In this document: positions 6,673-13,526 of the stretch, one piece after another
Layout: every line of letters starts with the position of its first letter
Position numbering within the stretch: the stretch's first letter is position 1
NCBI GenBank assembly: GCA_002482765.1
Contig: DLGP01000169.1
Span: forward strand, 1-16,732
From: Alphaproteobacteria bacterium UBA7691
Lineage (GTDB): Bacteria; Pseudomonadota; Alphaproteobacteria; Ferrovibrionales; Ferrovibrionaceae
DNA length: 16,732 nucleotides
Reading direction: 5' to 3'
The notes under the pieces: model-generated
Database searches by the model: none
Told to the model about the DNA's origin: nothing
What the model saw: only the letters and a program-made list of their open reading frames with translations
Position numbers and translations under genes: made by a program

Positions 6673-8592
6673 TCAGGCGCGGACGCTAAAGCTGGATGAA
6701 TTACCCAGGGCGTTGATCGCGGTGGCGACGATCTGCGGCGCGTTCAGGCCGGCTTCGTCATATTGCCGCAGCGGCGTGTCATGATCGATGAAATGATCCG
6801 GCAGCACCAGCGGGCGGATTTTCAGGCCATGATCCAGCAGGCCGTCATGGCTCAGGAAATGCAGCACATGGCTACCAAAGCCGCCCACACTGCCTTCTTC
6901 CACCGTCAGCAGCACTTCATGATGCCGCGCCAATTGCCGCACCAGATCAATATCCAGCGGCTTGCAGAAACGCGCATCGGCCACTGTGGTGGGCAGGCCG
7001 CGTGCGCCCAGCTCTTCCGCCGCCTTCAGGCATTCCGCCAGCCGGGTGCCAAAATTCAGGATCGCCACCGCACTGCCTTCGCGCAACACCCGGCCCTTGC
7101 CCAGCGGCAACACCTGGCCACGCGCCGGCAGGGTCAGGCCCAGCCCCTCGCCACGCGGATAGCGGAAGGCCGAAGGGCGATCATCCAGCGCCGCCGCAGT
7201 GGCCACCATATGCATCAGCTCAACTTCATCTGCCGCCGCCATCAGCACCATGCCGGGCAGATTGCCGAGATAGGCTATATCGAAGCTGCCGGCATGGGTG
7301 GCACCATCGGCACCCACCAGGCCGGCGCGGTCGATGGCAAAACGCACCGGCAGCTTCTGGATCGCCACATCATGCACCACCTGGTCATAGGCGCGTTGCA
7401 GGAAGGTGGAATAGATCGCGGCAAAGGGCTTGAAGCCTTCGGCTGCCATGCCGGCGGCAAAGGTCACGGCATGCTGCTCGGCAATGCCCACATCGAAGCA
7501 GCGTTTCGGGAAGCGTTTGGCAAACAGGTCCAGCCCGGTGCCGGAAGGCATTGCGGCGGTGATGGCAACAATGCGCTCGTCATTCTCCGCCTCGCGGATC
7601 AGCGCTTCGGCAAACACCTTGGTATAGCTCGGCGGGCCGGCTTTCGGCTTGGCCTGGGCGCCGGTGACAACATCAAACTTGGCCACGCCATGATATTTGT
7701 CTTCCGCCGCCTCGGCCGGGCCATAACCCTTGCCCTTCTGCGTCACCACATGCAGCAGGATCGGCCCCGGCTGTTCATTGTCGCGCAGGTTCTTCAGCAC
7801 CGGCACCAGATGCTCAAGGTTATGGCCATCCACCGGGCCGATATAATAGAAGCCCAGTTCCTCAAACAACGTGCCGCCGGTGACCAGGCCGCGCGCATAT
7901 TCCTCCGCCTTCTCGGCGGCATCGGCCAGGCTTTTCGGCAGGATCTTCTTGCCCAGCTGCTTGGCCAACTGGCGCAGCGACATGTATTGCCGCGAAGACA
8001 GCAGCCGCGACAGATAAGCGCTCATCGCCCCCACCGGCGGCGCAATCGACATGTCGTTGTCGTTCAGGATCACCACCAGCCGGCTATCGCTGAACCCGGC
8101 ATTGTTCATCGCCTCATAGGCCATGCCGGCCGACATGGCGCCATCGCCAATCACACAAACCGCCTGGCGCTGTTCGCCTTTCAGCGCCGCCGCCACCGCC
8201 ATGCCCAGGCCGGCGGAAATCGAGGTGGAACTATGCGCGGCGCCAAACGGATCATACTGGCTTTCCGAACGGCGCGTGAAACCGGACAGCCCGCCGCCCT
8301 GGCGCAGGGTGCGGATGCGGTCGCGCCGGCCGGTGAGAATCTTGTGCGGATAGGCCTGGTGGCCCACATCCCAGATCAGCCGGTCTTCCGGTGTGTTGAA
8401 CACATGATGGATCGCCACCGTCAGTTCCACCACGCCCAGGCCGGCGCCGAGATGGCCGCCGGTTACCGAAACCGCATCGATGGTTTCACGCCGCAGCTCA
8501 TCGGCCAGCTGGCGTAGCTGGTCGAGGTCAAAAGTGCGGATATCCGCCGGGCTGCGCACGGTATCCAGCAAGGGAGTGCGGTTGCTGATCAT
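6673..8592 (-). CDS. dxs: 1-deoxy-D-xylulose-5-phosphate synthase
   Basis: 639 aa, full length (E. coli enzyme about 620). It condenses pyruvate and glyceraldehyde-3-phosphate with thiamine diphosphate, the first and usually rate-setting step of the MEP isoprenoid pathway, in the cytosol. Visible motifs: GGHLGAGLGVVELT with H47, WDVGHQAYPHKILTGRR, the ThDP/Mg site GDGAMSAGMAYEAMNNAG (149-166) with ND at 178, and the pyrimidine-domain FDVGIAEQHAV with catalytic E372. DRAGLVGADGATHAG (421-435) carries D428 and H433. The transketolase C-terminal domain follows. It starts 15 bases after the ispA stop; only a poor ribosome binding site is seen, suggesting coupling. Clustering with ispA places two isoprenoid steps under one promoter. 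Confidence 0.97.
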   Translation of the reverse strand: MISNRTPLLDTVRSPADIRTFDLDQLRQLADELRRETIDAVSVTGGHLGAGLGVVELTVAIHHVFNTPEDRLIWDVGHQAYPHKILTGRRDRIRTLRQGGGLSGFTRRSESQYDPFGAAHSSTSISAGLGMAVAAALKGEQRQAVCVIGDGAMSAGMAYEAMNNAGFSDSRLVVILNDNDMSIAPPVGAMSAYLSRLLSSRQYMSLRQLAKQLGKKILPKSLADAAEKAEEYARGLVTGGTLFEELGFYYIGPVDGHNLEHLVPVLKNLRDNEQPGPILLHVVTQKGKGYGPAEAAEDKYHGVAKFDVVTGAQAKPKAGPPSYTKVFAEALIREAENDERIVAITAAMPSGTGLDLFAKRFPKRCFDVGIAEQHAVTFAAGMAAEGFKPFAAIYSTFLQRAYDQVVHDVAIQKLPVRFAIDRAGLVGADGATHAGSFDIAYLGNLPGMVLMAAADEVELMHMVATAAALDDRPSAFRYPRGEGLGLTLPARGQVLPLGKGRVLREGSAVAILNFGTRLAECLKAAEELGARGLPTTVADARFCKPLDIDLVRQLARHHEVLLTVEEGSVGGFGSHVLHFLSHDGLLDHGLKIRPLVLPDHFIDHDTPLRQYDEAGLNAPQIVATAINALGNSSSFSVRA

Positions 8593-8607
8593 GATGGGGC
8601 CATTCTG

Positions 8608-9516
8608 TCACGAGCGGCGGGTTATAACAAACGCCGCCAGTCCATGCAAAACCCCGGTATCGCCTTTTAGCGCCGCCAGATGCTGCTGGGCCGCGCTGGT
8701 TAACGCCGCCGCCCGCGCCCGCGCCCCATCCAGGCCCAGCAGGCCAACAAAGGTGGCCTTGCCGGCCGCCGCATCCTTGCCCACCCGTTTGCCCAGCATG
8801 GCGGCATCGCCTTCATGATCCAGGATGTCGTCGGCAATCTGGAAAGCCAGCCCGATGGCATCGGCATAGGAGCGCAGGGCCTGGCGTTCAGCCATGGCGG
8901 CGCCGCCCAGAATGGCCCCGGCCTCGGCGGCAAAACCGATCAGCGCGCCGGTTTTCAGCGCCTGTAAATGGCCGATCTCGGCCATATCCAGGGTCTTGCC
9001 CTGGCCGGCCAGTTCCTCGGCCAACAGATCAATCGCCTGGCCGCCCACCATGCCGCGTGGCCCGGCAGCGGCGGCCAGCCCGGCCACCAGTTCCACCCGC
9101 ACGGCCGGCTCCGGATGGGTGGCCGGATCGGCCAGCACGGCAAAGGCCTGGGCCTGCAAACCATCGCCGGCCAGCACCGCCGTGGCTTCATCGAATGCCT
9201 TATGCACGGTCGGCCGGCCACGGCGCAGATCGTCATCGTCCATGCAGGGCAGGTCGTCATGCACCAGGGAATAGCAATGCAGCATTTCCAGCGCCGCCGC
9301 CGCGCGCAGGCTCTGCGCCCGCGCCACACCGAACAGATCGGCGCCGGCCACGGTCAGCAAAGGCCGCAGCCGTTTGCCGCCGCCCAGGCAGGCATAGGCC
9401 ATGGCGTGGTCCAGCTTTGCGGTATGGCCGGCAGGCTGCGGCAGCAGGCGCGGCAATTCCGCCTCCACCGCCGCCGCCACCTCGGCCAAGGCCGCCTGGA
9501 ATAGCGGATCGCTCAT
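8608..9516 (-). CDS. ispA: Polyprenyl (farnesyl/geranyl) diphosphate synthase
   Basis: 302 aa from the ATG at 9516, which overlaps the xseB stop as ATGA; upstream in-frame sequence belongs to xseB in another frame. It condenses DMAPP/GPP with IPP to make C10-C15 prenyl diphosphates in the cytosol. The GGGKRLRP substrate motif (45-52) is present. The first Asp-rich motif, HDDLPCMDDDDLRRGRPT (86-103), has the two-residue insertion typical of bacterial short-chain FPP synthases. GGQAIDL and LKTGALI follow, and the second Asp-rich motif is FQIADDILD (225-233). CY just before the first Asp-rich motif agrees with a short product. Length matches E. coli IspA (299 aa). Its position next to xseB and dxs is the classical isoprenoid operon order. 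Exact chain length (C15 most likely) is inferred. Confidence 0.94.
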   Translation of the reverse strand: MSDPLFQAALAEVAAAVEAELPRLLPQPAGHTAKLDHAMAYACLGGGKRLRPLLTVAGADLFGVARAQSLRAAAALEMLHCYSLVHDDLPCMDDDDLRRGRPTVHKAFDEATAVLAGDGLQAQAFAVLADPATHPEPAVRVELVAGLAAAAGPRGMVGGQAIDLLAEELAGQGKTLDMAEIGHLQALKTGALIGFAAEAGAILGGAAMAERQALRSYADAIGLAFQIADDILDHEGDAAMLGKRVGKDAAAGKATFVGLLGLDGARARAAALTSAAQQHLAALKGDTGVLHGLAAFVITRRS

Positions 9517-9797
9517 TCGCTGCGGAAGGCTTGGGCAGACACGCTGCCATCGCCGGCCACCACGATCTTTTCGATCTTTTCCTCGGCAGCGCGCAGCTTG
9601 GCCTCGCAATGGCGCTTGAGCAGCGCACCACGGCCATAAAGCGCAATGGATTCCTCAAGCTCGACCCGGCCGCTTTCCAGCCGGGCAACGATCTCATCCA
9701 GCGCCTTGAGCGCCGCCTCAAAGCTCATCGCCTGGATATCGGCAGGGATTTCCGGCGGATTTTCAGCCTTCTCGGCCGCATTGGCTGCCTTGGTCAT
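9513..9797 (-). CDS. xseB: Exodeoxyribonuclease VII small subunit
   Basis: 94 aa from the ATG at 9797, chosen because AGGAGG lies 4 bases upstream; an in-frame ATG at 9824 lacks a comparable site. The core SFEAALKALDEIVARLESG-x-x-x-LEES and YGRGALLKRHCEAKLRAAEEKI is the conserved two-helix hairpin of XseB, which wraps around the large subunit XseA in the single-strand-specific nuclease. A Glu/Ala-rich N-terminal extension of about 25 residues and a short tail make it slightly longer than the usual 75-85 aa. It is the first gene of the operon; its stop overlaps the ispA start by four bases, a junction conserved in many proteobacteria. Confidence 0.93.
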   Translation of the reverse strand: MTKAANAAEKAENPPEIPADIQAMSFEAALKALDEIVARLESGRVELEESIALYGRGALLKRHCEAKLRAAEEKIEKIVVAGDGSVSAQAFRSE

Positions 9798-9875
9798 GCC
9801 GCCTCCTGATCGCAATTCGGACATAGTTTACGGCTCATCTGGGGCTTAGGACAACCCGGCCGCTCGCTGGCGCAG

Positions 9876-9904
9876 TCCATATATTGTATCATTCCGTTTG
9901 CCAA
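9876..9904 (-). promoter_or_regulatory. Possible promoter of the xseB-ispA-dxs operon
   Basis: In the divergent gap, the minus strand carries TTGGCA (9904-9899; one mismatch to TTGACA). An AT-rich stretch follows that offers TATATG at 15 bases' spacing (9883-9878) or TATGGA at 17 (9881-9876). A start near 9870 would give a leader of about 70 bases. The ambiguous -10 box keeps confidence low. Confidence 0.3.
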
Positions 9905-9937
9905 CCCCGAGATATACGTAACGAGAGGATGGATATC

Positions 9938-10687
9938 ATGACCAATCCCCATATCATCGCCCGCACCACCGCCCCCATTGCCCGGCGCAGCCTGCTGAAA
10001 AGCCTGAGCCTGGGCGGCCTGATGCTGAGCCCGGCTGGCGCCCTGTTGCTGCAAAACCGCGCCGCTCTGGCCAGCAGCGATCCGAAATTGCAGGGCCTGA
10101 TGGATCAGGCCCGCATCACCGTGCAGAATTTTGCCGGCGACAGCAATTACACCGACATGCGGCGTCAGCTTGCCAATGCCAAGGGTGTGCTGGTGCTGCC
10201 GCAATTGATCAAGGCCAGCTTCATCTTTGGCGGCGAAGGCGGTTCCGGCCTGCTGCTGGCAAAGACTGCCGGCAGCTGGAGCCAGCCGGCCAATTACACA
10301 TTGGCTGCCGGTTCGGTCGGGTTCCAGATCGGCGGCGAGGTATCCGAGGTGATGCTGCTGCTGATGTCGAACCGCGCCGTTGAGGCTATCCTGCGTAACG
10401 AATTCAAGCTCGGCGCCGATGCCTCGGTGGCGGCCGGCCCGGTCGGCGGCGGCATCGAGGCTTCCACCACCACCAATATGGGCGCCGATATCCTGTCCTA
10501 CTCGCGCAGCAAGGGCCTGGCCATCGGCGTGTCGCTGGAAGGCGCGGTGATCACGGCGCGCCATGCCCGCAACGAGGCTTATTACGGCCGTTCGGCGCAT
10601 CCGCGCGACATTCTGTATCAGAATGCGGTGTCGAGCAGCGGCACCGGCGAGTTGCGCCAGGCGCTGGCCGCCGCCGAATTGCGCTGA
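9938..10687 (+). CDS. SYLF-domain (YSC84/DUF500) lipid-binding-type protein with Tat signal
   Basis: 249 aa from the ATG at 9938, with GAGAGG 9 bases upstream; the ATG at 9929 abuts that site and is rejected. The N-terminus carries a twin-arginine signal: ARRSLLKSLSLGG (R16, R17), a hydrophobic run and an Ala-rich end, with cleavage expected near ALA/SSD at residue 46. The rest is a SYLF domain: a helix with LMDQARITVQNF, LANAKGVLVLPQL, a glycine-rich FGGEGGSGLLLAK, then GSVGFQIGGEVSEVMLLLM, KLGADASVAAGPVGGG and SYSRSKGLAIGVSLEG. SYLF proteins bind phosphoinositides or actin in eukaryotes; bacterial members are exported proteins of poorly known function, probably acting at a membrane or the cell surface. 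It is transcribed divergently from xseB and 2 bases ahead of a DUF3293 gene. Confidence 0.9.
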   Translation: MTNPHIIARTTAPIARRSLLKSLSLGGLMLSPAGALLLQNRAALASSDPKLQGLMDQARITVQNFAGDSNYTDMRRQLANAKGVLVLPQLIKASFIFGGEGGSGLLLAKTAGSWSQPANYTLAAGSVGFQIGGEVSEVMLLLMSNRAVEAILRNEFKLGADASVAAGPVGGGIEASTTTNMGADILSYSRSKGLAIGVSLEGAVITARHARNEAYYGRSAHPRDILYQNAVSSSGTGELRQALAAAELR

Positions 10688-10689
10688 AG

Positions 10690-11118
10690 ATGAGAGCCGG
10701 GCTGCGCCGCGCCTATCGAGCCACCCGCTATGCCGTGCTGGCATCGGGCCTGGCGCAGCCCTTTCTGCTGCGCGCCGGCAAACATCACGCCGGCTTTGAT
10801 ACCTGGCTGAAACAGCAGGGCGCCCGGCAGGCGGTGTTGATCACCGCCTGGAATCCGGCCAGCCGCCAGCAAACCAGCAAACGCAACAAAGCCGCCAATG
10901 CCGCGCTGGCCGCCTGGCTGGGGCAACGCGGCTATCGCCTGATCGACGCCGAAAACCGCGCCGCCGATCCGGCCTGGTGCGAGGAAAGCCTGGCCGTTCT
11001 GGACCTGCCGGCCAATCTGACGCGCGCGCTCGCCCGCCGATGGCGTCAGAATGCCGTGCTATTCTGCCGGCGCGGGCGGCGCACCACATTACTCGGCACA
11101 CGACGCAAATTCCGTTGA
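10690..11118 (+). CDS. DUF3293 domain-containing protein
   Basis: 142 aa, small, basic, no signal peptide or membrane segment. The pattern fits DUF3293: AVLITAWNPAS (49-58), SKRNKAANAALAAWLGQRGY (63-82), a central WCEESLAVL (96-104) and WRQNAVLF (118-125) near the end. The biochemical role of this family is not established. The start codon follows the SYLF stop by 2 bases, so the two are almost surely co-transcribed; whether they work together is unknown. The C-terminus is strongly basic (RRGRRTTLLGTRRKFR). Its stop codon lies inside a candidate -35 box for the next gene. Confidence 0.75.
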   Translation: MRAGLRRAYRATRYAVLASGLAQPFLLRAGKHHAGFDTWLKQQGARQAVLITAWNPASRQQTSKRNKAANAALAAWLGQRGYRLIDAENRAADPAWCEESLAVLDLPANLTRALARRWRQNAVLFCRRGRRTTLLGTRRKFR

Positions 11119-11141
11119 CGAATCAGTGTGTTTTTCATAAT
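11115..11141 (+). promoter_or_regulatory. Candidate promoter for the small HTH gene
   Basis: TTGACG (11115-11120) overlaps the DUF3293 stop. CATAAT follows at 11136-11141 with 15 bases' spacing, or TAATAA at 11138-11143 with 17 bases. The region is AT-rich against its surroundings. A start near 11148 would leave a leader of about 125 bases before the ATG at 11275. A 5-bp hairpin (TAACC-AACG-GGTTA, 11141-11154) lies at the expected start. Confidence 0.4.
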
Positions 11142-11274
11142 AACCAACGGGTTACCCAGGCACGGGCAATCCGGCCAGGGGCGGGTCCTCCCTGTTATGG
11201 CGACGCATCCGCCCTGCACTTCTTCTTTATCCTGCGGCCGGGCTGTGCCAAGCGGCAATAGCTGGTGGTCGCCC

Positions 11275-11505
11275 ATGAGAAACACCATGCCGATTGCACC
11301 GATCAGACAGGATAACCGCCTTTATTACCCCAAGGATTCGCATGAGCAGATCATCATGTGGTGCCGCAGCAAGGGCATCACACTGGATGAATTTGCCCTC
11401 CAGGTCGGCGTGCCGCGCGCCAGCCTGGTGAATATCCTGAAAGGTATCGATGCCGCCCCAACCCGGGTGGCGCAGGCGATCAACGACACTTTGCGCGGCC
11501 TGTAA
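11275..11505 (+). CDS. Small helix-turn-helix (XRE-like) protein
   Basis: 76 aa from the ATG at 11275; ATG 11287 (72 aa) is equally possible, as neither has a strong ribosome binding site. The frame is open back to about 11128, but the upstream residues are Pro/Ser/Cys-rich and look non-coding. After a short polar N-terminus (DNRLYYPKDSHEQIIMWCRS), residues 35-57 read ITLDEFALQVGVPRASLVNILKG, a good lambda-repressor/XRE-type HTH with the recognition helix at RASLVNIL. It is far smaller than most XRE regulators and has no effector domain, so it could be a small DNA-binding regulator or a nucleoid-associated protein. Target unknown. It ends just before a hairpin that terminates the convergent thiolase transcript. 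Confidence 0.65.
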   Translation: MRNTMPIAPIRQDNRLYYPKDSHEQIIMWCRSKGITLDEFALQVGVPRASLVNILKGIDAAPTRVAQAINDTLRGL

Positions 11506-11506
11506 C

Positions 11507-11535
11507 AAAAAAAGGGCCGGGCGTGATCCCGACCC
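11507..11535 (-). terminator. Rho-independent terminator of the thiolase transcript
   Basis: Reading the minus strand, GGGTCGGG (11535-11528) pairs with CCCGGCCC (11521-11514) across a 6-base loop. All 8 pairs form, one as a T-G wobble, and seven T follow (11513-11507). This is a textbook intrinsic terminator 24 bases past the thiolase stop. It sits between convergent genes; for the plus-strand HTH gene the hairpin lacks a T-tract. Confidence 0.85.
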
Positions 11536-11558
11536 CTTGATTGGCATTTGTTGTTGGC

Positions 11559-12737
11559 TCAGGCCACTTCAAACAGCCCGGCCGCGCCCATGCCGCCGCC
11601 GATGCACATGGTCACCACCACATATTTGGCGCCGCGCCGCTTGCCTTCGATCAGGGCATGGCCGGTGAGCCGGGCGCCCGACATGCCATAGGGATGGCCC
11701 ACCGCGATGGCGCCGCCATTCACATTGAGCAATTCATCCGGGATGCCCAGGCGGTCGCGGCTGTAGATCACCTGGCAGGCAAAGGCTTCGTTCAATTCCC
11801 ACAGGCCGATATCCGACACTTTCAGCCCGGCGCGTTCCAGCAGGCGCGGCACCGCAAAAACCGGGCCGATGCCCATTTCATCCGGCTCGCAACCGGCTAC
11901 CGCGAAGCCACGGAAGATGCCGAGCGGCTGCAAGCCACGCTGTTCCGCCAGCTTGGCATTCATCACGATGCAGGCCGAGGCGCCATCGGAAAACTGGCTG
12001 GCATTGCCGGCGGCAACCACACCGCCCGGAATTGCCGGCTTGATCTGCGACACAGCTTCGAACGTGGTGTCGGCGCGGATGCCCTCATCGGCCGTCACGG
12101 TCACTTCGCGCGTGGTGGTCTGGCCGGTTTCCTTGTCGGTCACCGCCATCATGGTTTTCACCGGGATGATCTCGGCATCGAACTTGCCGGCGTCGCGGGC
12201 GGCAGCGGCACGCTGCTGGCTGCGCGCGCCATAACGATCCTGGTCCTCGCGGCTGATATTGTAGCGCTTGGCCACCGTCTCGGCGGTTTGCAGCATCGGC
12301 CAGTAAACTTCCGGCTTGTGCTCGGCCAGCCAGGGATCAATCAGGTGGCTCTTGTTCATCTCGTTCTGCACCAGCGAGATCGACTCGACGCCGCCCGCCG
12401 CCATTACCGGCACACCATCCACGATCACGCGCTGCGCCGCCTGGGCAATGGTTTGCAGGCCCGACGAGCAGAAGCGGTTCACCGTGACGCCCGAGGTGGT
12501 GACCGGCAGGCCGGCACGCAGGGCAATCTGGCGCGCGATATTGCTGCCGGTGGCGCCTTCCGGATTGGCGCAGCCCATGATCACATCCTCAACCTCGGCC
12601 GGATCGATCCCGGCGCGCGCCACGGCGGCGGCCAGGGCAGCGCCGCCCAACGTGGCGCCATGGGTCATGTTGAAGCCGCCCTTCCAGGATTTGGCCAGGG
12701 CAGTACGCGCAGTGGAGACAATGACAGCTTCGGTCAT
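11559..12737 (-). CDS. Acetyl-CoA C-acyltransferase (thiolase)
   Basis: 392 aa from the ATG at 12737, with GGAGGA 9 bases upstream; the frame opens 16 codons earlier without support. It catalyses thiolytic cleavage of 3-ketoacyl-CoA (beta-oxidation) or the reverse condensation, in the cytosol. Catalytic residues are all visible: nucleophile C90 in VNRFCSSGLQT, NEAFA (316-320), H348 in NGGAIAVGHPYGMSGAR, and C378 in CIGGGMGAAGLFE. The length is typical (about 390). It is the last gene of the minus-strand catabolic cluster and is followed by a strong terminator. Sequence cannot separate a degradative acyl-CoA thiolase from an acetoacetyl-CoA thiolase with certainty; the nearby acyl-CoA dehydrogenase favours a degradative role. 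Confidence 0.93.
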   Translation of the reverse strand: MTEAVIVSTARTALAKSWKGGFNMTHGATLGGAALAAAVARAGIDPAEVEDVIMGCANPEGATGSNIARQIALRAGLPVTTSGVTVNRFCSSGLQTIAQAAQRVIVDGVPVMAAGGVESISLVQNEMNKSHLIDPWLAEHKPEVYWPMLQTAETVAKRYNISREDQDRYGARSQQRAAAARDAGKFDAEIIPVKTMMAVTDKETGQTTTREVTVTADEGIRADTTFEAVSQIKPAIPGGVVAAGNASQFSDGASACIVMNAKLAEQRGLQPLGIFRGFAVAGCEPDEMGIGPVFAVPRLLERAGLKVSDIGLWELNEAFACQVIYSRDRLGIPDELLNVNGGAIAVGHPYGMSGARLTGHALIEGKRRGAKYVVVTMCIGGGMGAAGLFEVA

Positions 12738-12757
12738 GATGCGGTTTCCTCCGATTG

Positions 12758-12785
12758 AATATGGGCCAAGGCTAGCAATTGTCAC
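12758..12785 (-). promoter_or_regulatory. Possible promoter for the thiolase gene
   Basis: In the 87-base gap upstream, the minus strand has GTGACA (12785-12780) and CATATT (12763-12758) with a 16-base spacer, giving a leader of about 15 bases that holds the GGAGGA site. Both boxes are imperfect, so weak support. Confidence 0.3.
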
Positions 12786-12824
12786 TTAGCATTACAATAT
12801 CGTTTTCAGACCGCCTGGCCTGAA

Positions 12825-13451
12825 TCAGAGCCGGCGGAAACGGCTGTATTGGAAGGCTTGCTGCCCGCCGGCCGGCGTCTTATGCGGCTCGCTGCGGGTT
12901 TCTTCCAGCCGGAAGCCTGCGCCAAGTTCAAGCGCCAGGCTTTCCGGCGCATACCGCATGACCGGCAGGCCGCTGCACCGCTCCGGCCCATCCGGTGCAA
13001 AACTGGCGATGATCGCCTGCCCACCGGGCAGCAGCGCCGCCTGCAAGGCGCGCTTGTAAGCCGTGCGATCCTCTGCCGCAGTGAGAAAATGAAACACGGC
13101 ACGATCATGCCACAAGGCATAGTGCCGCTGCGGCTGCCAGGCGGTGATATCCGCCGCGATCCAGGCCACCGCTGCCGCCCTGGCACCAAGACGCTGGCGG
13201 GTTTTTGCCAGCGCGGCCTCGGCGATATCCAACACCGTAAGATCGCTATGGCCTGCTGCCAGCAAAGCATCCACCAGCCGCGATGCGCCGCCCCCCACAT
13301 CGATGATGCCGGCATCCCGGGTCAAGCCGCTTGCGGCAATCAAGGCCAGCGATACTTGCGGGCTTTCCTGAAACCAGCTTACCGCCGTCTCGTCTTTGAC
13401 AGTATAGACTTGCTGCCAATGCTGCTGGCGGGTGATGGATGGATCGCTCAT
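12825..13451 (-). CDS. Class I SAM-dependent methyltransferase, small
   Basis: 208 aa. The start at 13451 has GGGAG about 8 bases upstream. A Rossmann methyltransferase fold is evident: motif I IIDVGGGASRLVD (49-61), acidic end of strand 2 in LTVLDIAEAAL (D75), AADI (D101), then WHDRAVFHFLT (114-124), LLPGGQAII and a C-terminal FQYSRFRRL. The DRAVFHFLT segment is typical of a group of bacterial methyltransferases loosely related to thiopurine/tellurite-resistance enzymes; the substrate is unknown. The N-terminus (HWQQVYTVKDETAVSWFQESP) fits the same group. It lies between the acyl-CoA dehydrogenase and thiolase genes on the same strand with 60- and 87-base gaps, so it may be a passenger rather than a pathway enzyme. 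Confidence 0.85.
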   Translation of the reverse strand: MSDPSITRQQHWQQVYTVKDETAVSWFQESPQVSLALIAASGLTRDAGIIDVGGGASRLVDALLAAGHSDLTVLDIAEAALAKTRQRLGARAAAVAWIAADITAWQPQRHYALWHDRAVFHFLTAAEDRTAYKRALQAALLPGGQAIIASFAPDGPERCSGLPVMRYAPESLALELGAGFRLEETRSEPHKTPAGGQQAFQYSRFRRL

Positions 13452-13468
13452 CTTTCGGCTCCCTGCTT

Positions 13469-13526
13469 CACACCGCCCAGTTCATACCGCCCAATTTTCA
13501 CACGGCCCAGTTCACACAGCCCAGCG
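13469..13526 (-). repeat. Four-copy 14-16 bp micro-tandem repeat over a stop codon
   Basis: Four successive units on the minus strand share TGGGC-N-GT-R-TGA, with unit lengths of 14, 14, 16 and 14 bases. The first unit (13526-13513) encodes the last residues of the acyl-CoA dehydrogenase and, together with base 13512, its stop. The other three lie in the gap before the methyltransferase gene. Divergence is limited to one or two substitutions and a 2-base insertion, so it looks like local slippage duplication of the gene end. Confidence 0.75.

Noticed and set aside
6763..8517. Long plus-strand open frame (584 codons)
   Set aside because: It is antisense to dxs, very rich in His/Gln/Arg as expected for a shadow frame, while dxs on the other strand has all its catalytic motifs.
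11128..11274. N-terminal extension of the small HTH gene from a GTG at 11128
   Set aside because: The added 49 residues are low in secondary-structure pattern and rich in Pro/Ser/Cys, and the stretch overlaps a promoter-like sequence.
13469..13526. CRISPR-like short repeat
   Set aside because: Units are 14-16 bases, directly adjacent with no spacers, and overlap a gene end.
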